Positions 9,484-17,666 of a stretch of 64,000 bases of DNA are shown here, piece by piece; position 1 is the first letter of the stretch; every line of letters begins with the position of its first letter. The translations under genes and the position numbers were made by a program. Source of the stretch: Spongiibacter tropicus DSM 19543 (GTDB taxonomy: Bacteria > Pseudomonadota > Gammaproteobacteria > Pseudomonadales > Spongiibacteraceae). The stretch is taken from the NCBI RefSeq assembly GCF_000420325.1, contig NZ_ATUS01000001.1, forward strand, positions 1,740,463 through 1,804,462. Direction: 5' to 3'. Below the pieces are notes generated by a model. It searched no databases. It was not told the origin of the DNA and worked only from the letters and a program-made list of their open reading frames with translations.

Positions 9484-9599
9484 AACAATGGCTGTGTCCG
9501 CAGGACAAAGAGGCTGGCTTCTACGCCGCCAATAGTAGCGGGTTTAGACGCCAGGAGCACCGCCCGGAGCAACACAATTGGCAATATTCTCCAAACCGC

Positions 9600-10964
9600 T
9601 CAGGGCAATCGGGTCAGCAGCTCGTCGAGCAGGTACTCCAACTGCCTCAGCGAGCCGCATTCCGCAACGTGGTGGCAGGCGCTTTGGTAGCGGCGTATTT
9701 CCGAATCGCCGGTATACCAGCGGCTGACGGGCTCGGGATTGAGCCACAGCAACAAACGGGAATGCTGATAGAGATAACGCAGGGCATCAATGCCGCTGTC
9801 GCCACCATTACCGCGCCCATCTCCGAGAATCATTACCGTACTGCGGCGGCTAAGCGTGCCCTCAACGCTCGCCCGAAAGCTGCGCAGCGCACGGCCATAG
9901 TCGCTGCTGCCCAGACCGTGGCGCTGCTGGATTAACGCAACAGCGTCATCCGCCGGATGCTCCCGCAGAATATCGCTGACCTCGATACTCTCTCCACAAA
10001 AGACAAAGCAGCGACTGCGGGGCAGCACTTCTGCCAGCGCCTGCACAAACAACAGCAGCACCTGTGACCATCGTCCGACCGAGCCGCTGAGGTCACAGAG
10101 CAGGTAAATATCCGATTTTTCCCGGCGACGATGCCGCCAGTAACGTTTAAAAGGCACGCCGTCGTAGGCCACACTGCGATGCAGGGTTCGGCGAATATCC
10201 GGCTGACCGCGCTTTGCGCTGCGCAGACGCGGACGATGTTTGGCGGCCAGTTTTTTTGCCAGCTTGCGAATCAGTGGCGGCAGGCGGCCCCGGTAATAAT
10301 GGTCCAGTGCCGACAGCGGCGAGTTGCGCATCAGGCTTTCCTGCAAGCTGCGGCTGGACGACTGATTGCTGAGCAGCAACTGGCGATCCAGTAGCTCGGC
10401 AATCATCACTAATTGCTGCTCACGCTGGGCGGTGAGCCAGCGACTCCGCGCGCGCTCCTCTGGGCTACCTTCGGCCAGGCGGGCGATGCTGTCACGGCGC
10501 TCGCCGTCGTTCAGTGCATCCAGCAGGCGGCGGCGGTAAATACCGCGCTGGGTGGGATATTGCAGGCTGGCGAGCTGTGCCGCATCGGCGGCGCGCATCA
10601 CATCGGCGCGCAAACCCTCGCTGCCTTGCCCACCGCCGCCAGCACCGCCTTGCCCTTCGCCCTCGCCATCGCCTGCCGCCAGTCCTTCATCACCTTGCGA
10701 CTCATCACCTACAGGGTCTGCTGCCGAGGCGGTGTCATCCTGCGTGTCGTCGCTAAAATCGAAAAACTGCGCAAAACACTGACGAAAACGCCGCTGCTCG
10801 TCCTCACTTTTTGCCAGCGCACTGGCCAGACCGTCGCGCAATAGCCGCCGATCTCCGTAGCCAAGACACGCCACCACCTGCATGGCATCCAAGGTTTCCG
10901 CCGTCGATACGCGAAGCTCGTGGTCCCGCAGGTGGCGGATGAATTGCAGCAGGGTGCTGTCCAC
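9600..10964 (-). CDS. VWA domain protein (CoxE-like), partner of the adjacent MoxR ATPase
   Basis: The 454-residue cytosolic protein has a helical N-terminal part, a disordered Gly/Glu/Asp-rich linker at about residues 74-115, a basic middle region, and a C-terminal von Willebrand A domain with the metal site DLSGSVGRW (Asp291 to Ser295). The C-terminal half resembles the CoxE/VWA-containing family. Such proteins act with a MoxR AAA ATPase as a chaperone or metal-insertion machine; the MoxR gene lies 5 bases upstream. The client protein is not evident. Confidence 0.86.
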   Translation of the reverse strand: MDSTLLQFIRHLRDHELRVSTAETLDAMQVVACLGYGDRRLLRDGLASALAKSEDEQRRFRQCFAQFFDFSDDTQDDTASAADPVGDESQGDEGLAAGDGEGEGQGGAGGGGQGSEGLRADVMRAADAAQLASLQYPTQRGIYRRRLLDALNDGERRDSIARLAEGSPEERARSRWLTAQREQQLVMIAELLDRQLLLSNQSSSRSLQESLMRNSPLSALDHYYRGRLPPLIRKLAKKLAAKHRPRLRSAKRGQPDIRRTLHRSVAYDGVPFKRYWRHRRREKSDIYLLCDLSGSVGRWSQVLLLFVQALAEVLPRSRCFVFCGESIEVSDILREHPADDAVALIQQRHGLGSSDYGRALRSFRASVEGTLSRRSTVMILGDGRGNGGDSGIDALRYLYQHSRLLLWLNPEPVSRWYTGDSEIRRYQSACHHVAECGSLRQLEYLLDELLTRLP

Positions 10965-10969
10965 GGTTA

Positions 10970-11899
10970 TCAGCGCCGCTGGGCGTCCCGCAGCAGTTCG
11001 TGCATGGTGCTGCGAGCCATGGCCAGGTCTTCCTCGTGCTTGAGCAGGACGTTGAGGCTGTCATCCACCAGTTCCCGCGACAGGCTGGCCGCGTGCAACA
11101 GCAACAGGCTTCGAGCCCAGTCGATCGTCTCACTGATCGCCGGCGGCTTTTTCAGGTCCAACTCGCGCAGGCTGTGTACAAACGCGACCAGTTGCCCGCG
11201 AAGCTGCTCCGGTAAATCCGGCACCCGGCTGTGTACGATACGACTCTCCAGCGCGGCTTCGGGAAACGGAATATGCAGATGCAGGCAGCGGCGGCGCAAA
11301 GCATCGCTGAGATTGCGGGTGTTATTGCTGGTAAGCAGAACCAGGGGTTTCTGCTTCGCGCGCAAGGTACCAATCTCCGGCAGGCTGACCGCGAAGTCGG
11401 CGAGAATCTCCAACAGCAGCGACTCGAACTCCTCGTCAGCCTTGTCGATTTCGTCGATCAGCAAAACGGCACCGCCGTCATTCTGCAGCGCACGTAACAG
11501 CGGACGGGGCTCCAGAAAACGCTCGGAATAAAAAATATCGTCGAGGTTATGCAGACGCTCGACCGCTTCAGACAGGCCGTTGGCTCCGTCGAGAATATCC
11601 TGCAACTGGGTTTTTAGCACCTGCACGTAGAGCAGTTGCTTGCTGTATTTCCAGTCGTACAGCGCCTTGCTCTCGTCCAGCCCCTCATAACATTGCAGAC
11701 GAAACAGCGGCTGATCGAGCATCGCCGCGCAGGCATTGGCCAACTCGGTTTTACCCACCCCCGGTGGACCTTCGATCAAAATCGGGCGCTCCAACTGGCG
11801 AGCCAGATACAGGGTTGTCGCAATCGGGACACTGGCGATGTAGCCCTGCTGGGCAAGCTGGTCAATCAGGGCGTCGACAGCGGGACGGGCGGAACTCAT
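10970..11899 (-). CDS. MoxR-family AAA+ ATPase
   Basis: The 309-residue ATPase has Walker A GPPGVGKTE (residues 44-52), Walker B AVLLIDEIDKAD, sensor-1 LLTSNNTRN and an arginine-finger region RRRCLHLHIPFPE, all as in MoxR. MoxR proteins assemble or activate enzyme complexes together with VWA partners. The VWA gene follows after only 5 bases on the same strand. The cupin and moaA genes lie upstream in the same direction; there is no methanol or CO dehydrogenase nearby. Confidence 0.92.
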   Translation of the reverse strand: MSSARPAVDALIDQLAQQGYIASVPIATTLYLARQLERPILIEGPPGVGKTELANACAAMLDQPLFRLQCYEGLDESKALYDWKYSKQLLYVQVLKTQLQDILDGANGLSEAVERLHNLDDIFYSERFLEPRPLLRALQNDGGAVLLIDEIDKADEEFESLLLEILADFAVSLPEIGTLRAKQKPLVLLTSNNTRNLSDALRRRCLHLHIPFPEAALESRIVHSRVPDLPEQLRGQLVAFVHSLRELDLKKPPAISETIDWARSLLLLHAASLSRELVDDSLNVLLKHEEDLAMARSTMHELLRDAQRR

Positions 11900-11921
11900 G
11901 GGCTGATCTCATCGGTAGTTC

Positions 11922-12431
11922 TCAGGAACGCAGCATCGACTGCAGCAAGGGCCAGTGTTGCGGGAAAAGCTGAGGATAGTCACGGCGTATCTGCTCGGCG
12001 TCGGCAAAGCGGTGATCGCCATAGTCAAAGCCGGGGCAGACCGCCTCGGAAATTAAGCCGTAACGACCACTGAGCAAGCGCGACGCTTTCCACCAGCCCC
12101 CTGGCACCACCAACTGCAATTGCTGGCCTGTCGCCAGATCTGGCCCCAGCACCGTCTGCTGCAGGGCGCCATCTGCGGTCAGCAGGGTGTACTGCAAGGC
12201 GCCGCCGCCCTGCCAGAAGTGCACGATGTCGGAACGATTGCTGTGCAGGCAGCCGATAGGGCTGTGTTCGGTAAGCAAGTAATAAATACAGCTCATCATT
12301 GCTCGGGGCTCATCCCCGACGACCGCGTGTCGGGATGAGGTGAAATGGCGGCGAAAGAAACCGCCCTCAGGATGCGCCTCAAGGTCCAGCGCCGCAATCA
12401 GAGCCTCGGGAGAATCGGGCAGGGTGCTCAC
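11922..12431 (-). CDS. DUF985 cupin protein
   Basis: A 169-residue single-domain cupin: ALDLEAHPEGGFFRRHF near the start, SCIYYLLTEHSPIGCLHSNRSDIVHFWQGG in two parts across the middle, and VPGGWWKASRL later. These are DUF985 family motifs, with a predicted beta barrel and unknown substrate. The start is a GTG that abuts the moaA stop with no gap, so the two genes are probably translated together. A link to molybdenum cofactor is suggested only by position. Confidence 0.85.
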   Translation of the reverse strand: MSTLPDSPEALIAALDLEAHPEGGFFRRHFTSSRHAVVGDEPRAMMSCIYYLLTEHSPIGCLHSNRSDIVHFWQGGGALQYTLLTADGALQQTVLGPDLATGQQLQLVVPGGWWKASRLLSGRYGLISEAVCPGFDYGDHRFADAEQIRRDYPQLFPQHWPLLQSMLRS

Positions 12432-13433
12432 TCAGCCTCCCGTGGTGTTCATAAAGCGCACGATCTGCGGCTCGTCGTCCAGTGAGAAGTGATGACGCTC
12501 GGGCTTGAGGTCCATGGCCTCGATAATCGCGGCGCGCAGGCGCTCAGTGTCGCCGGGGTATTGATCGACGATCGGCTTCAGATTCAGCGAGTGCTCATTG
12601 CCCAGGCACAGCAGCAAGCGCCCCTCCACCGTCAGGCGAACGCGGTTACAGAGGTGGCAGAAATTGTGGCTGTGAGGCGAAATAAAACCGATACGGCTGT
12701 CGCTGTCGGCCATTCGGTAATATCGCGAGGGACCACCACTGGTTTCCGTACTCGCGGTCAGCGGGTAACGCTGATGAATACGCTCGCGAATACTGTCGCT
12801 GCTGCAGAAGGTCAGAGCGCGATCATGCTCGCTGATCTGCCCCAGCGGCATCTCCTCAATAAAGCTGATATCCAGGCGCTGGTCGCGGACAAAATCGACC
12901 AGATCGAGAATCTCATCGTCGTTGCGGCCATTCATGATCACCGCATTGAGTTTAATCCGTTCAAAGCCCGCCTGCTGAACGGCGTCGATGCCGCGCAATA
13001 CCTTCGCCAGATCGCCGGTGCGGGTCAGGGCGCGAAAGCGCTCTGGGCGCAGGCTGTCCAGACTGATATTGATGCCACTCAACCCCGCCTTGCGAAGCGG
13101 CGCGGCATACTTGTCCAGTTGCGCACCGTTGCTGGTCATTACCAGCTTCTCCAGTCCGTCGAGCTGCCCCAGCTTCTCAACCAGCCACAGCACATTGTTG
13201 CGCACCAGCGGCTCACCACCGGTCAGGCGAATTTTTTTCACCCCCAATTGCACAAAAGCGGCCGAGATGTCGTAGAGTTGCTCAAGATCGAGAATCTCCC
13301 GTTTAGGCAGAAAGCGCATATCCTCCGCCATGCAGTAAACACAGCGGAAGTCACAGCGATCAGTGACCGACAGCCGCAGGTAATTTACCTGTCGTCCAAA
13401 GCGGTCTTGTAATGGGAGAAGCGGCGTACTCAT
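12432..13433 (-). CDS. moaA: GTP 3',8-cyclase MoaA (molybdenum cofactor step 1)
   Basis: The 333-residue radical SAM enzyme has the cluster motif CDFRCVYC (Cys27, Cys31, Cys34), a second Fe-S site around CHLCNRVRL with a further cysteine in LLLCLGNE, and the conserved C-terminal Gly-Gly. It converts GTP to the cyclic precursor used by MoaC for cyclic pyranopterin monophosphate. The ATG at 13433 gives the usual N-terminus ([20 protein letters not shown]); an upstream in-frame extension is unlikely. No other moa or moe genes are nearby. Confidence 0.95.
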   Translation of the reverse strand: MSTPLLPLQDRFGRQVNYLRLSVTDRCDFRCVYCMAEDMRFLPKREILDLEQLYDISAAFVQLGVKKIRLTGGEPLVRNNVLWLVEKLGQLDGLEKLVMTSNGAQLDKYAAPLRKAGLSGINISLDSLRPERFRALTRTGDLAKVLRGIDAVQQAGFERIKLNAVIMNGRNDDEILDLVDFVRDQRLDISFIEEMPLGQISEHDRALTFCSSDSIRERIHQRYPLTASTETSGGPSRYYRMADSDSRIGFISPHSHNFCHLCNRVRLTVEGRLLLCLGNEHSLNLKPIVDQYPGDTERLRAAIIEAMDLKPERHHFSLDDEPQIVRFMNTTGG

Positions 13434-13525
13434 GGCGCTGATGGTAGCACAGCTTCCCATCGCGCCCACCCGCCGTGACATACGTAAAATAAGGCCCAAG
13501 GCGGCCACCACTCCGGAGACCCACA

Positions 13526-14077
13526 ATGAGAACACTCACCCTGATGGTAATGGCTACACTGCTGAGCCTGCCGGCGCTCGCCGACGACGGACGCGTTTAC
13601 AATCGCCACGACGAGTCCATTACCGCCCGGCAACTCGCCGATGCGGTCGCCGCCGAGAAAGCGGTAGAGAAAGCCGGTGTTGCGCCGGAATCTCAGGCGG
13701 CTGCGGCTATTCGTATCAATATGGGTCAGTCACCAGACAAGGCCGACGCCCCCAACGATAATGCCTTTACCTCCGAAGGCGAACTGCTCACCCACAAACA
13801 GGCCGCCAAACGTTTTGCGGCCATTGAAATGATGGCGCGCGCGGGCATCGACCCGGACTCTGAGCGCGCGGCACAGATTCGCGCGGCCGCTCAGGGCAAA
13901 GCGGAAACGGCTGACGGCGAGCCCGTGAACGAGCAAACCGTGGAAGAAATGGCCAAAGAAGCCGCCGTTCAGGAAGCCATGATCTACACAGGCACCGAAG
14001 CCGGCTCACCCAATGAGACCCTGATTCGCATGGGCGCTGACAGCATGATGGACAAAATCAAAAGCTGGTGGGACTAG
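13526..14077 (+). CDS. Exported protein of three ~37-residue repeats, function unknown
   Basis: The 183-residue protein begins with a signal peptide ([19 protein letters not shown], cleavage likely before DDGRV). The mature part shows three imperfect helical repeats at about residues 31-67, 87-124 and 134-170. Each starts with a helix ([30 protein letters not shown]) and ends with AG-x2-P-[ED]-S...IR-like turns ([38 protein letters not shown]). I do not recognise a named family. It is divergent from moaA, and the Rieske gene follows after 170 bases. Confidence 0.8.
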   Translation: MRTLTLMVMATLLSLPALADDGRVYNRHDESITARQLADAVAAEKAVEKAGVAPESQAAAAIRINMGQSPDKADAPNDNAFTSEGELLTHKQAAKRFAAIEMMARAGIDPDSERAAQIRAAAQGKAETADGEPVNEQTVEEMAKEAAVQEAMIYTGTEAGSPNETLIRMGADSMMDKIKSWWD

Positions 14078-14102
14078 CGATTAAATTTGTGTAATTGGCG
14101 TT

Positions 14103-14134
14103 TTTTGCCAGTGAGATGTCTTATTTTGCCATTG
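14103..14134 (+). repeat. Direct repeat TTTTGCCAnTG, 21-base period, upstream of the Rieske gene
   Basis: TTTTGCCAGTG (14103-14113) and TTTTGCCATTG (14124-14134) recur exactly two helical turns apart, 117 bases before the Rieske oxygenase start. This spacing suits a dimeric regulator binding one face of the DNA. The regulator is unknown and the pair could be chance. Confidence 0.4.
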
Positions 14135-14250
14135 TCTGCAATCTGACAAGCGGTACCCTAGCTGCACAAAATAAACGCCCTTTTTATAGGGTTATTACAA
14201 ATGGATAATTGGGCGGCGAGCGTTCCCGCAACTTTGCTGAGGACAAAATC

Positions 14251-15258
14251 ATGACAGACACAGCCACAATCAGACGCTACCCCATGCCGATGCCTTTCGG
14301 CTGGTTCGCGGTTTCCTATTCAGACGAACTGGCCGTTGGTGAGTCCCGTGCCGTGCATTATTTCGGTCAGGAGCTCGTACTCTTCCGCACCGAAAGTGGC
14401 CGCGCCGTGCTGATGGAGGCGTACTGCCCCCACCTGGGCGCTCACTTGGGCCACGGCATTCACGGCCAGGCAGGTAAAGGCGGGCGAATCGAAGGCAACA
14501 ATATCGTCTGCCCATTCCACTCCTGGAAGTTCAACCCGGAAGGTGAGTGCGAAGAGGTGCCTTACGCCACCAATATGCCGCCGAAGATCAAAGGCAAGAA
14601 ATGCCTGAAGTCCTTCCCCGTTCGCGAGACAAATCAGGTGATCTGGGCCTGGTATCACCCCGAGGGTGAGTCGCCGAAGTGGGACGTGGTTGAACACGAT
14701 GAAGCCAACGGCGACGATTGGTCACCGCTGGAGCGCTACGAGTGGATTCTGAATACTCACTCGCAGGAAATGGCTGAGAACGCCGCGGACCCCGCGCACT
14801 TTAAATACGTGCACGGCACGGCCTCGTTCCCCGAGTGGGAAACCACTTACGATGGCCCGATGGTACGCGGTCTGCAGAAAGCCAATATGCCGACCCCGCG
14901 CGGTGAAGTGAAGGGTGCGATCCGCACTGGCAGCGCTGGCCCCGGCCAGGGCTTTACCAAGTTTGAAGGCATCGCCGACACCTTCCTGATGGGCTTGACC
15001 ACGCCGATCGACAACGAAACTGTGCACGTGCGCTTCGCCTTCACCCAGCCTAAAGTTGACGGCGAAGTGAAAAAAGGCGGCGTTAACGCGGCGATCATTG
15101 CCAACATCGTCGGCCAGCTGGAAGAAGACAAGCCGATCTGGGAACACAAGATTTATCGCCCGCTGCCGATTCTCTGTGACGGCGACGGCCCGATTGCCAA
15201 GTTCCGCAAGTGGTACTCGCAGTTTTACGCCGGCGGTTTTGACCCCCGCGGACTGTAA
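14251..15258 (+). CDS. Rieske non-heme iron oxygenase, KshA/Neverland-like
   Basis: The 335-residue terminal oxygenase binds a Rieske [2Fe-2S] cluster through Cys59-x-His61 (CPHLGAHLGHG) and Cys87-x2-His90 (CPFHSWKF). The catalytic iron site is ENAADPAHFKYVH, with Asp180, His183 and His188 as ligands and Asn177 conserved. The C-terminal segment KPIWEHKIY...DGDGPIAKFRKWYSQFY is typical of steroid-type oxygenases (3-ketosteroid 9-alpha-hydroxylase KshA and the DAF-36/Neverland cholesterol desaturases). The start follows a well-placed GAGGA. No ferredoxin or reductase partner is adjacent, and a terminator follows, so it appears monocistronic. The substrate is unknown. Confidence 0.86.
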   Translation: MTDTATIRRYPMPMPFGWFAVSYSDELAVGESRAVHYFGQELVLFRTESGRAVLMEAYCPHLGAHLGHGIHGQAGKGGRIEGNNIVCPFHSWKFNPEGECEEVPYATNMPPKIKGKKCLKSFPVRETNQVIWAWYHPEGESPKWDVVEHDEANGDDWSPLERYEWILNTHSQEMAENAADPAHFKYVHGTASFPEWETTYDGPMVRGLQKANMPTPRGEVKGAIRTGSAGPGQGFTKFEGIADTFLMGLTTPIDNETVHVRFAFTQPKVDGEVKKGGVNAAIIANIVGQLEEDKPIWEHKIYRPLPILCDGDGPIAKFRKWYSQFYAGGFDPRGL

Positions 15259-15274
15259 GCAGCCACAACATATC

Positions 15275-15301
15275 AAGGGCGGCCCTGAGCCGCCCTTTTT
15301 T
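15275..15301 (+). terminator. Rho-independent terminator after the Rieske gene
   Basis: Perfect 9-bp stem AAGGGCGGC / GCCGCCCTT with a 5-base loop, running into a six-T tract, 17 bases after the stop codon. Confidence 0.9.
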
Positions 15302-15376
15302 ATGCCCGACCAGCGCCCCACCGTATCTTGGCTTTGCGCTATACTTCTGCGCAACTTACCGCCGACCGGAGCCACA

Positions 15377-15715
15377 ATGAACCGCCTGCTATTGCCTGTG
15401 CTGATTGCGTCCAGCCTGCTTTCTTCGCTGGCCAACGCGGCCTGCACACTACCTGCAGCACCGACACCGGCATCACCCACAAACCTTGAGCGCAGCGAAT
15501 TACAGGATTGGCGACAGCGCTTGGAGGCCTACCTAGATGAGCAGGGTCGCTATTTGAAATGTATGGATGCCATGGAGAAGACTGCGAGGGGCACGGGCCA
15601 TGACACCGAGCAACGGCGTCTGGATCGCATCGGTCGCTACAGCAAGGCCATGGCGGAAATGACGGACGCCGTAGACGCCTACAATACTCAGGCCGAGGCG
15701 TTTAATGCCCGCTGA
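15377..15715 (+). CDS. Small exported helical protein, function unknown
   Basis: A 112-residue protein with a signal peptide (MNRLLLPVLIASSLLSSLANA, cleaved before ACTLPAAP). It continues with a charged helical region LERSELQDWRQRLEAYLDEQ and a second helix DAMEKTARG...SKAMAEMTDAVDAYNTQAEAFN. Two cysteines (near residues 23 and 58) could form a disulfide in the periplasm. No family is recognised. It converges with murI, and the two reading frames overlap by 14 bases at their 3' ends. Confidence 0.75.
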   Translation: MNRLLLPVLIASSLLSSLANAACTLPAAPTPASPTNLERSELQDWRQRLEAYLDEQGRYLKCMDAMEKTARGTGHDTEQRRLDRIGRYSKAMAEMTDAVDAYNTQAEAFNAR

Positions 15716-16508
15716 GCACAATTCCCCGCTCACCCAACCGTTGACTCAGTACCTCACTGGGCTCTCTGGCCCCCAATAAGCGCAAAAACTGTCGTCCCGG
15801 CACTGGGGTAGGCTGCCAGCCCTGACCGAGCAATAACTGCTGAACCCTGCGGGCAATTGCCTGACCGGAGTCAATCCAGGCCAGCTTCGGCAACTGTCGC
15901 GCCAACTGATCTTTCACCAACGGAAAATGTGTGCAGGCCAGTACGACGGTATCCATTTCTGCCGCACGGGGGTGACAATGAAACTGCTCTGCAATGCCCC
16001 GCCATACCTGCGGCGCATCGTCGCCGTGCCAAAACAGTGCTTCAACCGCCGGCGCCAGCTCCGCCGAACCGACCGGGATCACACAGCAATCCGGCGCGAA
16101 ATCCGCAATCAACTTGGCAGTATAGGGGCGGGCAACGGTCCCCGGCGTGGCCAGTAAACCAATGACGCGGCTGCGGCTTTGCGCCGCGGCAGGCTTGATC
16201 GCAGGCACCACGCCCACCACGGGAATTGATAACTGCTCGCGCAACGCTGGCAGCACTGCCGTACTGGCCGAGTTGCAGGCCATCACCAGCATATCGGCCG
16301 ACTGCGCTCGCAGTACCTCGTGAACTTTCTGACAGATGTGCTCGACCAGCGCCTGCTCCTGCCAGAGGCCATAGGGAAAGCCGCCGCGATCCATAACGTA
16401 CAGTAAGTCCAGACTCGGCAGCAGGGCATGAATTTCCGCCCCGATGCTGAGCGAACCGACGCCGGAATCAAAAATGACGATACGCGGCGTGCGATCGCGG
16501 ACAGTCAA
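15702..16508 (-). CDS. murI: Glutamate racemase
   Basis: The 268-residue cofactor-independent racemase makes D-glutamate for peptidoglycan. It shows the family motifs FDSGVGSLS (Asp14), the first catalytic cysteine in MACNSAS (about Cys78) and the second in ACTHFP (about Cys192). The start codon appears to be TTG at 16508, giving the expected N-terminus; no ATG or GTG is available before the FDSGVG motif. The peroxiredoxin gene lies 12 bases upstream on the same strand. Confidence 0.93.
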   Translation of the reverse strand: MTVRDRTPRIVIFDSGVGSLSIGAEIHALLPSLDLLYVMDRGGFPYGLWQEQALVEHICQKVHEVLRAQSADMLVMACNSASTAVLPALREQLSIPVVGVVPAIKPAAAQSRSRVIGLLATPGTVARPYTAKLIADFAPDCCVIPVGSAELAPAVEALFWHGDDAPQVWRGIAEQFHCHPRAAEMDTVVLACTHFPLVKDQLARQLPKLAWIDSGQAIARRVQQLLLGQGWQPTPVPGRQFLRLLGAREPSEVLSQRLGERGIVLSGH

Positions 16509-16520
16509 AACGGCAGTCCG

Positions 16521-17000
16521 TCAGAGCAGTTCGAGGATCTTTTCGGCAGCGCTGACATCCACTCCGCCCGCCGGTTCAACAGCCAACTGAGTCACCACGC
16601 CGTCATCGGCAATCAGTGCAAAACGCTGGCTGCGCTTGCCCATACCAAAGCCACTGGCGTCCAGTTCCAGGCCCAGCGCCGATGTCAGGGTCGCATTGCC
16701 ATCGGCCAGCATCAGAATTTCATCGGCGTTTTGAGACTTGCCCCAGGCACTCATCACAAAGGCATCGTTCACCGCCATGCAGGCAATGGTGTCTACACCC
16801 TTGGCCTTGATCTTGTCGGCATTTACAACATAACCGGGCAGGTGGGTGAGCGTACAGCCCGGCGTAAACGCGCCCGGCACGGCAAACAGAACCACTTTTT
16901 TACCCTTAAAAATATCGTCAGTACTGATGTCCTGGGGGCCTTTCTCGCCCATCACTTTCAACGTAACGGCGGGAATGGAATCACCAACTTGGATGCTCAT
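16521..17000 (-). CDS. Prx5-type peroxiredoxin
   Basis: A 159-residue thiol peroxidase of the Prx5 (AhpC/TSA redoxin) group. The peroxidatic cysteine is Cys49 in PGAFTPGCT, and there is another cysteine near residue 74 (TIACMAV). It lacks the C-terminal glutaredoxin domain of some homologues, so it probably relies on glutathione/glutaredoxin for reduction. It detoxifies H2O2 and organic hydroperoxides in the cytosol. It is read together with murI and is divergent from hsp20. Confidence 0.9.
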   Translation of the reverse strand: MSIQVGDSIPAVTLKVMGEKGPQDISTDDIFKGKKVVLFAVPGAFTPGCTLTHLPGYVVNADKIKAKGVDTIACMAVNDAFVMSAWGKSQNADEILMLADGNATLTSALGLELDASGFGMGKRSQRFALIADDGVVTQLAVEPAGGVDVSAAEKILELL

Positions 17001-17083
17001 AATTTTATCCTTTTCGAGTGAGGCAGGCTGCTGTTAGGAAATGCGCGCTCAGTGTAGCAGAGCCGCGCGGCCACCGATAAGCA

Positions 17084-17112
17084 CTTGAAATCACATCGTT
17101 CACCACCATATA
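17084..17112 (+). promoter_or_regulatory. Sigma-32 (heat-shock) promoter of hsp20
   Basis: CTTGAA (17084-17089), a 14-base spacer, then CACCATATA (17104-17112). This is a near-consensus RpoH promoter (CTTGAA N13-15 CCCCATnTA). It lies about 60 bases upstream of a small heat-shock protein gene, which supports the call independently. Confidence 0.82.
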
Positions 17113-17172
17113 GAAAACACAGCATGCTGGCGCAATTTCGTGAAAACACCGTTTTTTCAGGAGGTATGCACC

Positions 17173-17577
17173 ATGAACAGTTATCTGCCGTTTGCCCTGT
17201 TTAATGACCTGAGCCGCGGCATAGACCACCGCAACGAACCGCGTGAACCAGTGAATCGCGCCTGGGCACCCGCTGTCGATATCAGCGAAACCGACGACGC
17301 CTACCTGTTGAGCATGGATGTGCCCGGCATCGATCGCGACGCCATAGAGGTCAGCATCGACAACAATGTGCTGACCGTCAAAGGCGAGCGCAATATCGAC
17401 CACGGCAATGGCAAGCTGGCTGTCAGTGAGCGCTGGCAAGGCCATTTCCTTCGCCGCTTCAGCCTGCCCGACAGCATTGACCAGGAACAGATTGCCGCCA
17501 AAGTCGACAACGGCGTGCTGGCACTGCACCTGCCCAAACTGGCTGCCGCAGAACCTCGGCGAATCACCGTGCAATAA
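17173..17577 (+). CDS. Small heat-shock protein (Hsp20/alpha-crystallin family)
   Basis: A 134-residue ATP-independent holdase. The alpha-crystallin domain starts around residue 33 (APAVDISETDDAYLLSMDVPGI) and contains IEVSIDNNVLTVKGER and a late GVLALHLPK strand. The tail is short, RRITVQ; the usual C-terminal IxI/V motif is reduced to ITV. The ATG at 17173 is preceded by a strong AGGAGG, and a sigma-32 promoter lies upstream. It binds unfolding proteins during heat stress for later refolding by DnaK/ClpB. Confidence 0.93.
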   Translation: MNSYLPFALFNDLSRGIDHRNEPREPVNRAWAPAVDISETDDAYLLSMDVPGIDRDAIEVSIDNNVLTVKGERNIDHGNGKLAVSERWQGHFLRRFSLPDSIDQEQIAAKVDNGVLALHLPKLAAAEPRRITVQ

Positions 17578-17666
17578 GCCATTCCATGCATCAAGGGCCA
17601 GCCCCGGCGCTTGCAGGGTCTGGCTGGCTGTGCTGGAATCAGCTCCTTTGCGGCCAGGCCAGTATT

